NCBI GenBank assembly: GCA_036785325.1
Contig: JAXIVH010000013.1
Coordinates: forward strand, 3,083,087-3,147,086
DNA length: 64,000 nucleotides
From: Urophycis tenuis
Taxonomy: Eukaryota > Chordata > Actinopteri > Gadiformes > Phycidae
Reading direction: 5' to 3'
Part shown: piece by piece, positions 52,001-64,000 of the stretch
Layout: each line of letters opens with the position of its first letter
Position numbering within the stretch: position 1 is the first letter of the stretch
Notes under the pieces: model-generated
The model's database searches: none
What the model saw: the letters and a program-made list of their open reading frames with translations, nothing else
Told to the model about the DNA's origin: nothing
Program-made: the position numbers and the translations under genes

Positions 52001-53067
52001 AGAAAAGGAAATCTGCAATAATTTTTGCTCGCTGTTCCGCGAGCGCGCCTCTGTTTATGGCTAAACCTGTTACATAACCAGCTTACATTCCACATTCACC
52101 ATATCACACTCTAAATATACCCTTCCGCAAGGGAAGAGTGTGCATTAAAAAAAACAACGTGCGATAAATGCATTGCCCTATCTGCACATGCATGCCCCCC
52201 CCACCCCCCATAACTGCATTCACGATTACTGCTGTATGATAATAGATGAAATTGTATTTCTTTGAACTTGGACGAGCCCTCTGTGTGTGTCTGGGGGGGG
52301 TGTGGTTACTGTCTGTACTGTAGGCTGTACAACATGGACAGGACGTGGACAAATCACATGAAATTATTAAGGTTTTAGGAGCAACCCATGCGTTTACGGA
52401 ATAATTGTCAAATGATCGCTGTACATTTATTGATCATACCACATTTCAACATGGTCGCTTTATTAAGTGCCTACGCGATTGCATTATTAAGTGCAGGCAT
52501 GGCTAAACACATCCCAGCTGCTTGTGAATCTTTTGTAAGGTGATAAGATATCGATAAACTAATATATATATTGATATTACATGACATCATTTGCACCTCT
52601 ACCATGCAATTGTGTATCCACCGAAAGCGTAGAGGGTGTAGTCTGAATCCCCGTGGACAGATGCATCTAATCGATAAACTACACTTTCCAAAAGTTCACT
52701 TCTGACACTTCCACATAAACGTGTGTGTGTGTACACAAATCGGTGTGTCCTCACTGTCCTAGCGAACAACTCAAGTTGTTTGCTAGTTGATATATCCACC
52801 ATCGTAAATATGACATGTAGGACCACATCACCCGTTTTGCAAGGCAAGCGGTCAGACAAACCCAAACACTAGGGTGAAATAAACAATATCACGTATGCGG
52901 AGTATCACACAGTGTGAAATAAATGTACATGTGGTTTATTTATATAATTTTGCAAGACACTGCAATATTTGCCGATCTGCCGTTGCTATTACTTCATTGT
53001 GTTCAAGTTTAATCAAACGATATCGTCCAACACATTTATCATATGATGAAAAATATAGTTTTCTTAC
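46041..53067. other. Non-coding, probably the start of rora intron 1
   Basis: This lies downstream of the rora exon 1 donor on the minus strand. It contains poly-C at about 48906-48940, short GT/CA runs near 50708-50730 and 52720, G runs at 51926-51938 and 52294, and a TA/CA-rich patch at 48303-48330. 47,400-47,700 is complex, with TAATTA/AATTAG cores, and could be conserved non-coding DNA. I looked for the rora DNA-binding and ligand-binding exons on the minus strand and recognised none. Confidence 0.4.
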
Positions 53068-53221
53068 CTCTATTGGTGCTTGAACAAGTCTGCCTTCGAA
53101 CGGGTGCTGGATGGTCCGCTTTACGGAGCGTCTCCAGGCTTACCGGTGTCTCCCTGACCGGGGTAGCCGGCTCCGAGGCGCTGTTGCCCGGGTCGCTCGC
53201 TGGATCTGGAGGAGACTCCAT
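53068..53221 (-). CDS. rora: rora first coding exon (RORalpha1-type N-terminus), partial gene
   Basis: Encodes 51 residues plus one base of the next codon. It begins MESPPDPASDPG and ends RKADHPAPVRRQTCSSTNR(G). From memory this matches the N-terminus of vertebrate RORalpha isoform 1, which has MESAPAAPDPAASEPG, RETP and then PAPVRRQSYSSTSRG. RORalpha is a nuclear receptor that binds ROREs as a monomer and acts in circadian, cerebellar and metabolic regulation. This isoform-specific segment tunes DNA-site choice. The ATG has A at -3 and G at +4, and a stop codon lies in frame 8 codons upstream, which fixes the start. The exon ends AGAG|GTAAGAA, a strong donor, phase 1, consistent with the Arg-Gly boundary in mammals. 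The translation past the donor is intron. The DNA-binding and ligand-binding exons are not recognised in the window. Teleosts have two copies (roraa, rorab); which one this is cannot be told. Confidence 0.85.
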
Positions 53222-53420
53222 GTTGAATTTCAGGTTGACGGTTTAACTAAAGCTAGTACCTTGACAATTTCTGCGTGAATTGTGAGCTCCAACGCCGCGT
53301 CTTGCTATCTATTTTAGAGTAGAACTAAGAAATGAGAGACGCGAGTGTGTCTTGAGGTGGGTGTGTTGGATTGATTGTCCACTAGTGGCGCTGTTGAGTC
53401 CTCCGTCCTCGCCGCCGAGA
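53222..53420 (-). promoter_or_regulatory. Probable rora isoform-1 5'UTR and promoter
   Basis: The 200 bases upstream of the rora start codon are moderately CpG-rich (CGCCGCCGAG near 53411, GGCGCTG near 53385). A TATA-like TCTAAAATAGA lies near 53310-53320 on the minus strand. The transcription start is inferred only from position. Confidence 0.35.
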
Positions 53421-54259
53421 AGGGAGAAGTTGTCAATAACCGATGAATAGATGGAGGCCTCGGAGTAAACCAAGCAGATCGAGCCTGTGTCGTCTGGTAT
53501 TAAGTACATATTTATATTAGTACTACACCATTACGTATTTCTTTTCTGCTTCTATATAGTACAACGTGTCCGTGAATTTCTGCACATTTGTGGTACATTT
53601 GGGCAACATAACATAATAATAAATACGAATGCCATATGCTCTTAAATAATAGGTAAATAGTCCACAAAATAATTGATTTTGACAACGATACAGGAGTTAA
53701 GGCCATGTGGGCTCTGTAACCATAATTGAAAGTTGCTTGAGTGTTTTTACTTCACTATCATGGTCAAAATGATATGCTACCAAAGACAAAGTCATCACTC
53801 CGTCCCTGACACCAGCATGGTCTATTGACGTTATTAGCAGAACAGTAACCTACCTATCATGTTTTGGGTAGGAGTTCATTTGTTGTTGGGTTTCTCCGTG
53901 GTAAAGACTATCGCCATTCTTCACAGGCACGGGCTGCATTTTAACAGACGGTTAGTCTGTGGGAGTTGGAATGAGTCTGCTTCTTCTAATATGGAAAATG
54001 GTCGCTTTTGTAAATATTACACCATCAATGGTTGTGTGCACGACTGAACCTGGCGTTATTTCATCGGTTGTTGGACACCAAACGGCATTGCAAACACCAC
54101 GATACTTCTCTACTTGATAAGTTACAAGCGGCTGAGACAGAACCCGCCTCTTTTAAAGCTTGCACGTGAGCTTTGACCTGCTGGGATCATTACACGTCAA
54201 CAGATTTAGTGGATGCAAATTATGCTAAATTATGAGGCTGTATAAAGCACAACAACAGC
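53421..54259. other. Non-coding upstream of rora
   Basis: No gene recognised. A nuclear-receptor half-site TGACCT lies near 54175 and a CACGTG-like CACGTGAG near 54164. Both are single short motifs and weak evidence. Confidence 0.35.
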
Positions 54260-54312
<53 letters not shown>

Positions 54313-54326
54313 TGATGATGATGATA
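54260..54326. repeat. (AAT)n-(GAT)n microsatellite
   Basis: AAT run followed by five GAT units. Confidence 0.97.
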
Positions 54327-54757
54327 GTAATTATAGTAATAATCCCAACACTCATATTAATAATAAAAGTAACAACATAACAATAGCAACAGCACTGTGA
54401 ATGCATATCTATACCAAAATAGACCTTCGTCTGATACTGTCGCCGAAAGGGTGCTTTCTTGTTACAACGATAGCTAATCAATCAATCATGCACCAACTAT
54501 CAATACAGACTTCATGTTTGGCTTCATATGAAATATGAACTGGCCCAGTGGATCTGAAGCTGTCAAGATACCAACACATGCCAGAGCATCACTGAAAAAA
54601 TAGCAACAACAATAAAACATCTTGTTCGATCAATCTATGTAAACAGGCAATACATTCTACAGTGAGGCCTGGTTATGCTCCCACATTTGCAGGGGGCTGA
54701 TCCTGGGGGTGGGGGCCTGATGTGACGAGACCCCCTGGAGATCCACTAGGAGAAGTA
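54327..54757. other. Non-coding, nothing recognised
   Basis: AT-rich sequence, no gene supported. Confidence 0.45.
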
Positions 54758-54764
54758 TGTGTGT

Positions 54765-54795
<31 letters not shown>

Positions 54796-54796
54796 G
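54758..54796. repeat. (TG)n directly followed by poly-G
   Basis: About eleven TG units and then 18 G; same compound form as 26077-26123. Confidence 0.97.
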
Positions 54797-55661
54797 TTAA
54801 AATATATATGTTGGATATTTTAAAATATGCATGTGTTGGTGTGTTGCTGTGTGTCAGAGTGCTGAACATAGCGTGTATTACACACAGAACCTCCCTGCTG
54901 GCCGTTTAGCCCCCAGGGGGCCCGAGACAAGCAGGTGGACGTCATGTGATCTGAATTATTGGCGCCCAGGCACTCATTGCAAGGAAAGATTGACTATAAA
55001 CAATAGCCTCCCATGAGCAGACATGTCGAAAAGAAAATCATCTCAAACTGTTCAATTCTTTGGTTTGAAGAAAACGACCAAATATGACAGCCCAGAAACC
55101 GTAGTAAAAGGGACTTTATATTTTTATGCTTCACACACGTGACAAAATCTCTCCCAGTTTTTGCGGGTGTTTCTCAATGGTCTTTGGTATGAATACATTC
55201 TTAGCCGACACCATGTTATTAAGCTTCTGTATTGCTTGAGTTTGCATAGTATTATTGCACATTCAATGTGTCATTCTCTCTGCTGTTATAGCTAAGACAT
55301 ACCTGAAAGGGCATGCAAACGTGACGTTGCAATGTGAAATTCCTTTCTGGGGGGAAACACCCAGAGCCTCACCCTGTCCCCCCTCACCTTACATCACATT
55401 TATGGGGGAGGAAATAAGATGGGAGACCCCCTGGACATCAAACAATAATTTGTACCATGAGAAACAACTCAAAGCCAAAACACAAGGTAAGGCTTGGGAG
55501 CTGTTTATTGTTCTTCATGTAACTAACTATCCACCTTAGATACGACATTCAGTTAGGGTTATATTTTTGTGGGTAATTACAAGACATGTAAGGGACAGAT
55601 CTTGATTGGGTAGAAACAATGTGTGGCAGCAGATGTACAAAAATGTAGAAAGTTAGGGTCT
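54797..55661. other. Non-coding, possible transposon remnant
   Basis: A short open frame starting at 55023 (+) reads MSKRKSSQTVQFFGLKK and stops after 39 codons. It loosely resembles the basic N-terminus of some hAT-family transposases, but nothing downstream continues the similarity. No gene is called. Confidence 0.25.
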
Positions 55662-55785
55662 TAAGTAACAATAGGGCAATTTGTTTGTTTATAATACAGT
55701 GCTTCAGTGCACTAAGTAACAATAGTGCAATTTGTTTGTTTATAATACAGTGCTTCGGTGCACTAAGTAACAATAGTGCAATTTA
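55662..55785. repeat. 51-bp tandem repeat, about 2.4 copies
   Basis: The unit runs TAAGTAACAATAGTGCAATT, TGTTTGTTTATAATACAGTG, CTTCAGTGCAC. Copies differ by single bases (AGGGC/AGTGC, TTCAG/TTCGG), which implies a recent duplication. Confidence 0.95.
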
Positions 55786-56147
55786 ACTTCAGATGGATGC
55801 TGTGAAGATGCAAAGGCAGAGGGAATCTGTAGACTGACGATCTGAGAGCTCAACTTGTTCTCTCTATACTGGGTTTACCTCCAAACCTCTCTGGCCTGTC
55901 TGCAATTTGATATGTTAACACAAACAACCCATCTTTTGCTATATGTAGTCATTCAATCTCAATTTGCTAAAATTCCCATTTAAGCCATTAGATATTATCA
56001 TGTTACAAAGAACAACATGAAAAATACGATATAAAACAAAAAGCTGTGAATACCAAATCATATGTATGGTCATATGGCATAAGATACATAGACATGCACA
56101 TCATTGTTCCAAAAACTAACAGACACAGAAATCAATGCATGAATGCA
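55786..56147. other. Non-coding, nothing recognised
   Basis: AT-rich sequence, no gene supported. Confidence 0.45.
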
Positions 56148-56152
56148 AACAC

Positions 56153-56191
<39 letters not shown>

Positions 56192-56336
56192 CACACACAC
56201 ATGTCACAGACACACGCACCCACACACCCACAAACACACACAGAAACAACCACCCTGCCCGCACGCACCCACTCTCTTACCTACACGCACGCACACAAAC
56301 ACACGCACACACACACACACAAACACACACACACAA
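56148..56336. repeat. (CA)n microsatellite, interrupted
   Basis: CA runs broken by CCACCCTGCCCGCACG-type sequence around 56250-56290. Confidence 0.9.
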
Positions 56337-58070
56337 ATGTCAATACACGCCGCTTATACCAAAAAGATGCAACAAGGACAAGTTTGATGCCCCTGATTTA
56401 ATTTTTGAGTTAAAATGAATGATGCCCCTGTCATGTCGCTGAGCAGTGTGGAAGGCTGTGGCGGATGTGTGTAGCGCGTGGCGCAAGCATGCCTCTGCTC
56501 GTGTTCAACATGATTGATTAAGCTGACACCGGCGCAGGGGGTGCAAGCGCGCTCTATTTTTCTCCTTCATTATGTAAGGCTATCTTTCAAATCAGGTGGG
56601 CACTGGAGGAAGACACTGGAGACGCCAGACAGGACACCTTTCAAGTAAGGGAGTGTAGCAGACAAAACAGGAGACTGATGAGGTTTCTCCTTCCATCGTG
56701 TCTCAGGATTCCAGGGGCAACAGTAGGAACTAGAAAAACAAAATGTCTTTCGGAGCACTTTGTCATGTCAGGGGAAGAAAGAGAAGAACATGTTTGGGAG
56801 GCTTGGGCCACGAGGAGAACTCAATAAGCTGCGTGTGTTTCCTCTGATGGTCATCAAAGAGGAAGCCCAGAAACTGGTTGAAGTGACTTCAAGAAGGAGA
56901 ACAATATTTCAGCATATTCACAAAAAATTTAATACGTTCATTTAAGTGCACGGTTTTTATACTGTAACGTCTGACCTAATTCTGGAATTCACTATGGGCC
57001 TGTGGTTAATTGCTACATCAATGGCTCATTAAGGTATGGAAGTAATTAAAATACAACTCAATCCAAAAATACAACAAATTAGCTATAATCAGTAGTACAA
57101 CTTGATGTGTGATCACAGACGATCAAAATTGCAGCAATGTGATTTTAATCTTTAAAATGTTTTTTGTTGATCCATCACAACAAATCTTGTTTTTCGTGGT
57201 GTTGTTTTGGTTCACAAATCATCGTTTGGAAGTGCAGCGTACTGAACACAGAATACAGTATAAAAGATTCTCCCTCTGCCTATGGCTGGGGCAGGGCTCC
57301 GCAGTGTTATGAAAAAGACATATTAATTGCCTTTCACTTATTCATACATATAGGAAATGAAGAGAAGCAGCCGCAGTTTGAAGTGGTTGACAGAATAAAG
57401 AGCCAACATTGGGGAAATTATTGTATTTATGATTTCAATGTGACAGATGGAGGTATCCGGAGAGTAAGTGAGTGGCACTTGTGACAGCTCAAAGTGTAAA
57501 ATGATGTGATGCAGTGTAATATACTGCGGGCACACGCACTCTCACACACACTCTTCAACCCCACTGCAGATATTCGTTTGATGGCTTTATGCGGGCAGAC
57601 CACAGAATGCAGCAGTGAAGCCCCAAGTCTTTTATGAGAGCTCAGATGTATGCGGGGCTCTGTGCTTCTCTCATATGGACAGAATTTTTCGGTTGCTTGT
57701 CATTTGCAATTAAATGTTGCGGATGTTTGTTTTGAGAATGCATATATTTTTCATGTGTTTGAGGTTTCTGCCTCTGTCGAAAAAAAAAAAAAAAGTTGGG
57801 GACTCCGAGAAGATTAAATAAAGGTTATTTTTGCATAGAATATCGATATTGCTAATGTATAGGTTCTCTGAGACTGAGAAACCATCCATATCATGTTCTA
57901 TGTTATAGAACATGGTACATGTTGCTGCAGTAGTGGAAGTAATGGCCAGAAACAACATTGCCAATAGCACCACCTAGCAGCTGGTTTACAACCAAATAAC
58001 ATCATACTGCTGCACATCTTAAATGCATTCATGGGATCCATTATTCATAGTATTGTAGCCAGAGTATTTA
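56337..58070. other. Non-coding; possible conserved element near 57330-57480
   Basis: 57,330-57,480 is unique complex sequence containing GAAATTATTGTATTTATGA. Poly-A lies at 57780-57794. A 9-bp hairpin CATGTTCTA/TAGAACATG lies at 57892-57914. Open frames (up to 106 codons) have no domain. Confidence 0.35.
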
Positions 58071-58109
58071 GTGTGTGCGTGTGCGTGAGTGTGTGTGTGC
58101 GCGTGTGCA

Positions 58110-58154
<45 letters not shown>

Positions 58155-58194
58155 GCGTGTGCGCGTGTGTGTGTGTGTGTGTGCATGTGCGTGT

Positions 58195-58244
<50 letters not shown>
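58071..58244. repeat. (GT)n microsatellite
   Basis: GT run with GC and AT interruptions. Confidence 0.97.
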
Positions 58245-60977
58245 TTTAAGCAGGGGTGGGTGAGTGGGTGTGTGGATGAGGCGTGGGTGTGGAAAATGAC
58301 CCAAAGCAAACAAATTGCGCAAAAAAAACATGGTTTGGTTACAGGGTGAAGTCCTTTCTGTCAGACCAGGAATTGACTCATGGCATGTGAGTAGAGTTCA
58401 TATGACTAGGGACTCAAATGATTTCCTCAGTTAAAAATCAGGAAGTGAAAAATGGCATGGTTATTTGTACCTGACAGAAGTTAAGAGCTTTTCCCCCTAG
58501 GCCCACTGACTCCCTGCTGACCGCAAGGCAGCCTCCTCCTCCAGCCTCCAGCATCGCTCACCTTGTGGAACCTTCCGCCGGACTGTCTGCTGCTGCGAGG
58601 CCCCGCCGCTGCCCAACACGCATCACAACAGGAGCCCTTGTTTTGGGGCGCTATTCATATTCATGTTGGCAATATTGAAGTTACCAATTAATGAGGAAAT
58701 ACCAATCTACCAATTGAGGAACCAATTCCTTACCATAATGGTTATTAGCAGTTATGTGTACTGCTGATTGGTTTGCCAACAAAATTGTTGTATTTACATT
58801 ATTAATTGGCATTTGGCCACAATATCATGGTATCGTCATGTTTAACAATGATTAATACTGTAGACCCTGAAATATTCTATATCTTGCAAGATATGTTGTA
58901 TAGAGTTAAGGCAGTATTCATTGATTATGTTTGCAGTGATAACATAACCTGAGTGCAGGTTGAATTCAGGAGCTCTCTGCGTGTTTTATACATAGTCCTA
59001 CACACCCAAGCTTATGATAAATAATATAACACATGCATATAGAGAGCACCGTGGGCAGGAGGAAAGACATACAAGAGGAATATTGCATTATTCATATTCA
59101 CAGGCACTCCTGTTAATCTTGGAATTCTGCACGATCATAAGGAATATTGCTATCATTGTTGACCAATGTCTGAAGAGTGGATTTGTTTATATTTAAGTTT
59201 GGACATTGATCCCTGTTCACAATAAAGCTGGTGTTCAGCAGTAGGTATATTTGTTTGACTGCAGATGCCAATCTCTACCTCTCTTACTGAACAAGATACC
59301 TTCTCGCCCCTCAAGTGACCCTAAACCATAGTGATACCTTTTTAGCCTTAAGCCTTACATGATGAATCTTTATGGTATGCATTCAGAGGCAAGGAGGGGG
59401 TATGGGACACATGTAAACATCTGGATTCATCCGATGATTTTGGTGTGGGCGTGAAAAGAAAAAGGGTGATTGAGATTCATTCGTAGATGACGGGCAAGGG
59501 ACATTTTGGGATCCCAAGACGGTGGTCCCAAATGTGCCTTAGGAACGATCAAACAGAATAACGTGTGTTAATTTTCTCTCTCGATTGGTGGAGGAGTTGA
59601 GTGCAGTCCAATGTTCCCTCCTTGCAAACAATGGTATCTGTCAGGCCAGTGGCGTGTGCCAATATTACACATTCTGTCAGAAATCACTCTTGTCACAGAT
59701 TCAACCATTTATCGCATGAAATGGAGTTACAACTTTTTTTGATGGTATGCTTCCACTATTTTAGGGGGCTCCTTGTGTAGGAGTGTAAGTGTTACATACA
59801 GATGTCAACCATCGGGCAAATTAGCTGGCTCAACACGTTGTAGCTTCCACACAACACAGAGCAGCTCAGCACACTTAACAGAGAGTGTGTGTGTGTGAGA
59901 TTGAAGGTCCTAAATTGACCGTCTACCATTGGGTGTGCGTTTTTTTTTGAGTTAGCTAATTGGTCACATGACTAGAGTGTCCTGACCAAACTAACCACGC
60001 TGATCCTAAATCCTGAGGGGGCAGGAAGTGGGGCGACAGAAACCAACACGAATATTGCAGGGAATTCCTGCAATATATTTTGTAATGTTGGCTAATGCAC
60101 AGCCAAAGCAGTATATCTTAATTGGAGAGATTAGAGTTGGGTCGAGCTGGGAATGCAATACCCTCCCTGTTATGTTCTTCAACCCATGACCAGAATGTAC
60201 TGTACATTTCAGCGTTGATGTCAGGGCAATTGCTGGAAACAAAGTGAAAGCGTGGGTCCATTCATGGAGCCCTCTCATTACAGTAATAGGCCGGATCATC
60301 TCCCTCCTCACAATGGTTGTTTTACAAATAGTGAGGAGACGCTTGTTTCCGTTTGTTCCCCCCCCACCCCTCCCCTTCTATCTGCACGAGGCGCTCGGCG
60401 GTGCGGGCGTAGGCCCTGCACGCCATCGCCGTAGCGTTGCATCAGCGCAGCGTTGGTCCTGAAGTGAAGGGACCGGACTGTTGTGGCTCCTCTGAACAAA
60501 CACGACACTACGCAGAGGTCAGACGGGAGGAACGAGACGCTCCCCGTCGTCCTCCGCCACGATAGCCCCCGTCAGACGCCGCGGCGCAGGCTAGCACGCC
60601 GCGGCGGCTCTTTAATTTAGCCTGTAGCTCCGCGCCGCGCCGTAAATCACAACACTCACAAGACAAATGTCAGAACGCGCCTTGCCAGGCGGCGGCGTCT
60701 CTGAGCAGAGAGATGCTTTTAATTGGGTGTGCGGGGACCGCGTCCGATCCCCTGCACCCTGCCCTCACTTTTCCTTCCCCCCCCTCCCTCCTCCCTCCTC
60801 CCTCCTTCCTCCTTCCTCTGACTCTCCCGCTCTCCCTCTGTCGACGTGCTAACAAACGGCGCCGAGATGAAACAGGGTAGCGTAGCCCCAGCCCCTGCTC
60901 TGTGCTATCACAGAACAGAGAAGACACAAGGGGTAAAGAGGTGCAACGCTCAACTTCAACCAGCGCTTTATATAACA
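58245..60977. other. Non-coding, nothing recognised
   Basis: 58,660-58,750 has several loose copies of ACCAATT. 60,300-60,900 is GC-rich with CpGs and a (CCT)n patch at about 60776-60820. Open frames lack domains. Confidence 0.4.
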
Positions 60978-60990
60978 CTCTCTCTCTTTT

Positions 60991-61024
<34 letters not shown>

Positions 61025-61045
61025 CTCTCTCGTCTCTCTCTCGTC

Positions 61046-61124
<79 letters not shown>
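60978..61124. repeat. (CT)n microsatellite
   Basis: Homopyrimidine CT run with TTTT, GT and CG interruptions in its first half. Confidence 0.97.
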
Positions 61125-61339
61125 GCTGTCTCCTCATTTCATGTTTATTTTAATTCTCCCAGCTATCAGGCCTGATTGACACGACTTCCTGTCATAACAA
61201 CCATTATTTATCAAATTGGTTGTACGGAACACATTGATAGCTTCTGGATATAATTGTCTGTAGCAAAAAATGCTCTTAAAAGTATGTTTCATGTCATCTC
61301 ATCACCACCATTAGGATTTCAGCCTTCCCCTTCGTCTCC

Positions 61340-62089
<750 letters not shown>

Positions 62090-62200
62090 TGGTTCTAATC
62101 CCAATGTCCTCAGTGTACCTGTTGCCTATCTATGTGTGTATAAAGGTGTACCATGACTCATGTCGCTTTGGATCGCTTCAAAGTTATCTGTTGAATGATT
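62090..62200 (+). mobile_element. Degraded SINE/L2 tail-like fragment
   Basis: GGTTCTAATCCCAATGTCC followed by ACCTGTTGCCTATC and CATGTCGCTTTGGATCGC, then TCTGTTGAATGATTGAA: a worn version of the fish SINE 3' tail seen at 33500-33572. Confidence 0.45.
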
Positions 62201-63394
62201 GAATTGGTACAGTTAGTCAATTATAGTACTAGTAGTAAATTAACGTTCTACCGATCTTACGGTCCCTCAACGTGCGAAATGGGCCACCGTGAATTCCTTC
62301 ATGGTGAAGAAATTCAATGATCAGAAAGTTCTCCTTGATTTCTTGAGTCAAACATGTATTTTCTATTCTTCACAGACCAGCGGTACAACTGAGTGATCCT
62401 CCCTGGCTTAGGACCTCCTGCCTCAACTCTGACAGTTTTACTATGGATGCCGTGTAGATAAAACGTTACCTTCAGTTCGTGAACAGATTCCCAAAAGTGA
62501 AGTTTCACATACTTGAGTACCTACTTCAAAATGCATCCATCTTGATTATCTTATAACACAATTAAAATGTTAATTAATTGCCTATATTGCTTACATGATA
62601 ATTAAGCAATCATTAATGAATTAATGAATAAATTATTTATTCAATGGAAAAATATTACCAGAGCCAACTCTATGTTTATTCTGGGATATTTTTTTCCATG
62701 GGGTCCTCAAGGTATCCACTTTATTATGTGACCAAACTGATATTAATGTTTGGAAACAGTGTCTCCAAAAAAAAAGAAAAAACCCCAGCCAGTCAAAATA
62801 GATAACTAGTCAAGACAATTACGGAGAGAAAGCAGCAAATGCTGAGATTTCCCCCCAAGGTCTCGCTGAAGCTGGTTGAAGCTAGCTTCACATTTATGTC
62901 TGTCTCCAACAACAACAAAACACATCTCTTCTGGGTTTCTCTCTCCTCTTTTCCTTGCTGGGGTTTTGTTCCCTAGCCAGACCCCATAGTGAGCAGCAGG
63001 CACCTTTTATTGATCAACACACAAGTCCCAAATAAATGAGGACCAGAATGAGAGCTATGCTCCAGGGACCTCAGAGGAGCGGGGGCTCTATAGGATCCCA
63101 TCACTTTTAATCACTTCCCTAATGAAGAGCCTCCTCTCTGCTGGCGTCTATAACTCACTGTGCCAGAGCTACCTGCTCTCTCGCCTCAATCAATTAATTT
63201 CCAAGGAGCCCCCCTCTCCGCTTCCACCCCCTTCCACCCCCACCCACCCAGCTCCCTCTTCCTCATCTTCCTCTTTTACGACTCATAATGACCTTTAGCA
63301 AATAAACAATGCATGTGCCAACATAGTTGAGAAATGGTTATAGATATGGATGGAGGCTGAGTTAAATATGGGGGAAGATGGGCTTGGGCTGGTT
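62201..63394. other. Non-coding, nothing recognised
   Basis: Mixed sequence; 63,070-63,310 is complex and might be conserved. No gene is supported. Confidence 0.4.
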
Positions 63395-63560
63395 GTGTGT
63401 GTTGGTGGTAATGATGGTGGTGGTGCTGGTGGTGGATGGGGGTTTGGGTCGTTGGGGTGGTGGTGGTGTGGTGGTGGTGGGTGGTGGTGGTGTCAGGGGT
63501 GGATGGTGGGCAGGGGCGGTGGTGGTGAATGTGGCCGTGGTTCTGGTGGTGTGTAGTGTG
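63395..63560. repeat. (GGT)n-rich low-complexity tract
   Basis: Degenerate GGT/GTG repeats with many GG and GGG runs; poly-Gly and poly-Val open frames here are artefacts. The plus strand has G-quadruplex potential. Confidence 0.85.
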
Positions 63561-64000
63561 TTTACCGCAAACATTTCAGCAGGAATGAAACGAACCGATG
63601 GAAGCTAATCAGGGTCCCGTGACCTCCTCTGAACACAATGTAATACAACATAAGCCTTGTTCTTTTTATTAGTTCATTAAAGATACCATTCAGTGAAAAT
63701 ATTAGAAGCTATTCTTAACAGTAACACCAATGGCAGATATCTAACCTTTTTTTTTTTTTATAATGTTGCTTGTTATTATAGCCGTTCTTAAGGTTAATTA
63801 ATCAGCCTAATTACTCATATCCGAGTGGACATAATTTCTTATTTGTAAAATATCTGAAGCCAGACTATATTAATTTCATATAACAGGAGTTAAATATTTC
63901 TGTTGAAGTAATATACTCCACATTATTGCACATCAAATATTTGCTCATATCTGTGGCAATACAATGTCTTCCAGTTCACTTAAGACATCTCGATTTTTCC
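63561..64000. other. Non-coding, possibly conserved
   Basis: 63,770-63,900 is unique AT-rich sequence with GGTTAATTAATCAG and CCTAATTACTC homeodomain-type sites, similar in texture to the candidate element at 480-1110. Confidence 0.3.

Noticed and set aside
55023..55142. Short frame MSKRKSSQTVQFFGLKK... as a hAT transposase start
   Set aside because: Only 39 codons with a loose resemblance from memory; nothing downstream continues it.
57164..57484. 106-codon frame as an exon
   Set aside because: No domain; the start lies in AT-rich sequence, and its best part (57,330-57,480) looks like non-coding conserved DNA.

Overview
The window looks like a gene-poor piece of a ray-finned (teleost) fish chromosome. 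The evidence is one complete intronless vertebrate FoxB1 gene, one first coding exon of the nuclear receptor RORalpha, very dense (CA)n, (GA)n and (AAT)n microsatellites, and short interspersed repeats with tails typical of fish SINE/L2 elements (for example near 33.5 kb). I see no prokaryotic or viral gene cluster. A 200-base run of N (16301-16500) marks an assembly gap.

Layout. 1-9.6 kb: non-coding DNA upstream of foxb1, with two stretches that look like conserved regulatory DNA (about 480-1110 and 3451-4010), an 18-bp GC-rich minisatellite (2466-3450), and an orphan TATA box behind a C-rich block (7334). 9641-10582, + strand: foxb1, a 313-residue forkhead factor with an intact DNA-binding domain and a Groucho-binding eh1 motif. 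10.6-14.8 kb: its likely 3'UTR, then AT-rich non-coding DNA with near-perfect hairpins at 12.6 and 14.5-14.7 kb. 14.9-33 kb: microsatellite-dense non-coding DNA, a 38-bp tandem array at 31 kb and one interspersed repeat at 19.6 kb. 33-46 kb: SINE-like fragments, a 185-bp foldback element at 34.4 kb, paired GC-rich hairpins at 41.0 kb and a 33-bp array of perfect hairpins at 45.8-46.0 kb. 46-53 kb: quiet non-coding DNA. 53068-53221, - strand: the first coding exon of rora (RORalpha1-type N-terminus) with a good start context and splice donor. 53.4-64 kb: upstream of rora, non-coding and repeat-rich.

The two genes encode transcription factors and sit in what looks like a regulatory gene desert. 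In human 15q22 the order is FOXB1-ANXA2-ICE2-RORA, with RORA read toward FOXB1. Here rora exon 1 is also read toward foxb1, only about 42.5 kb away, and I recognise no other rora exon, no anxa2 and no ice2 between them. Either foxb1 now lies inside the first rora intron, or small rora exons were missed by eye, or the locus was rearranged. No other protein-coding gene could be supported; most long open frames are microsatellite or minisatellite translations.
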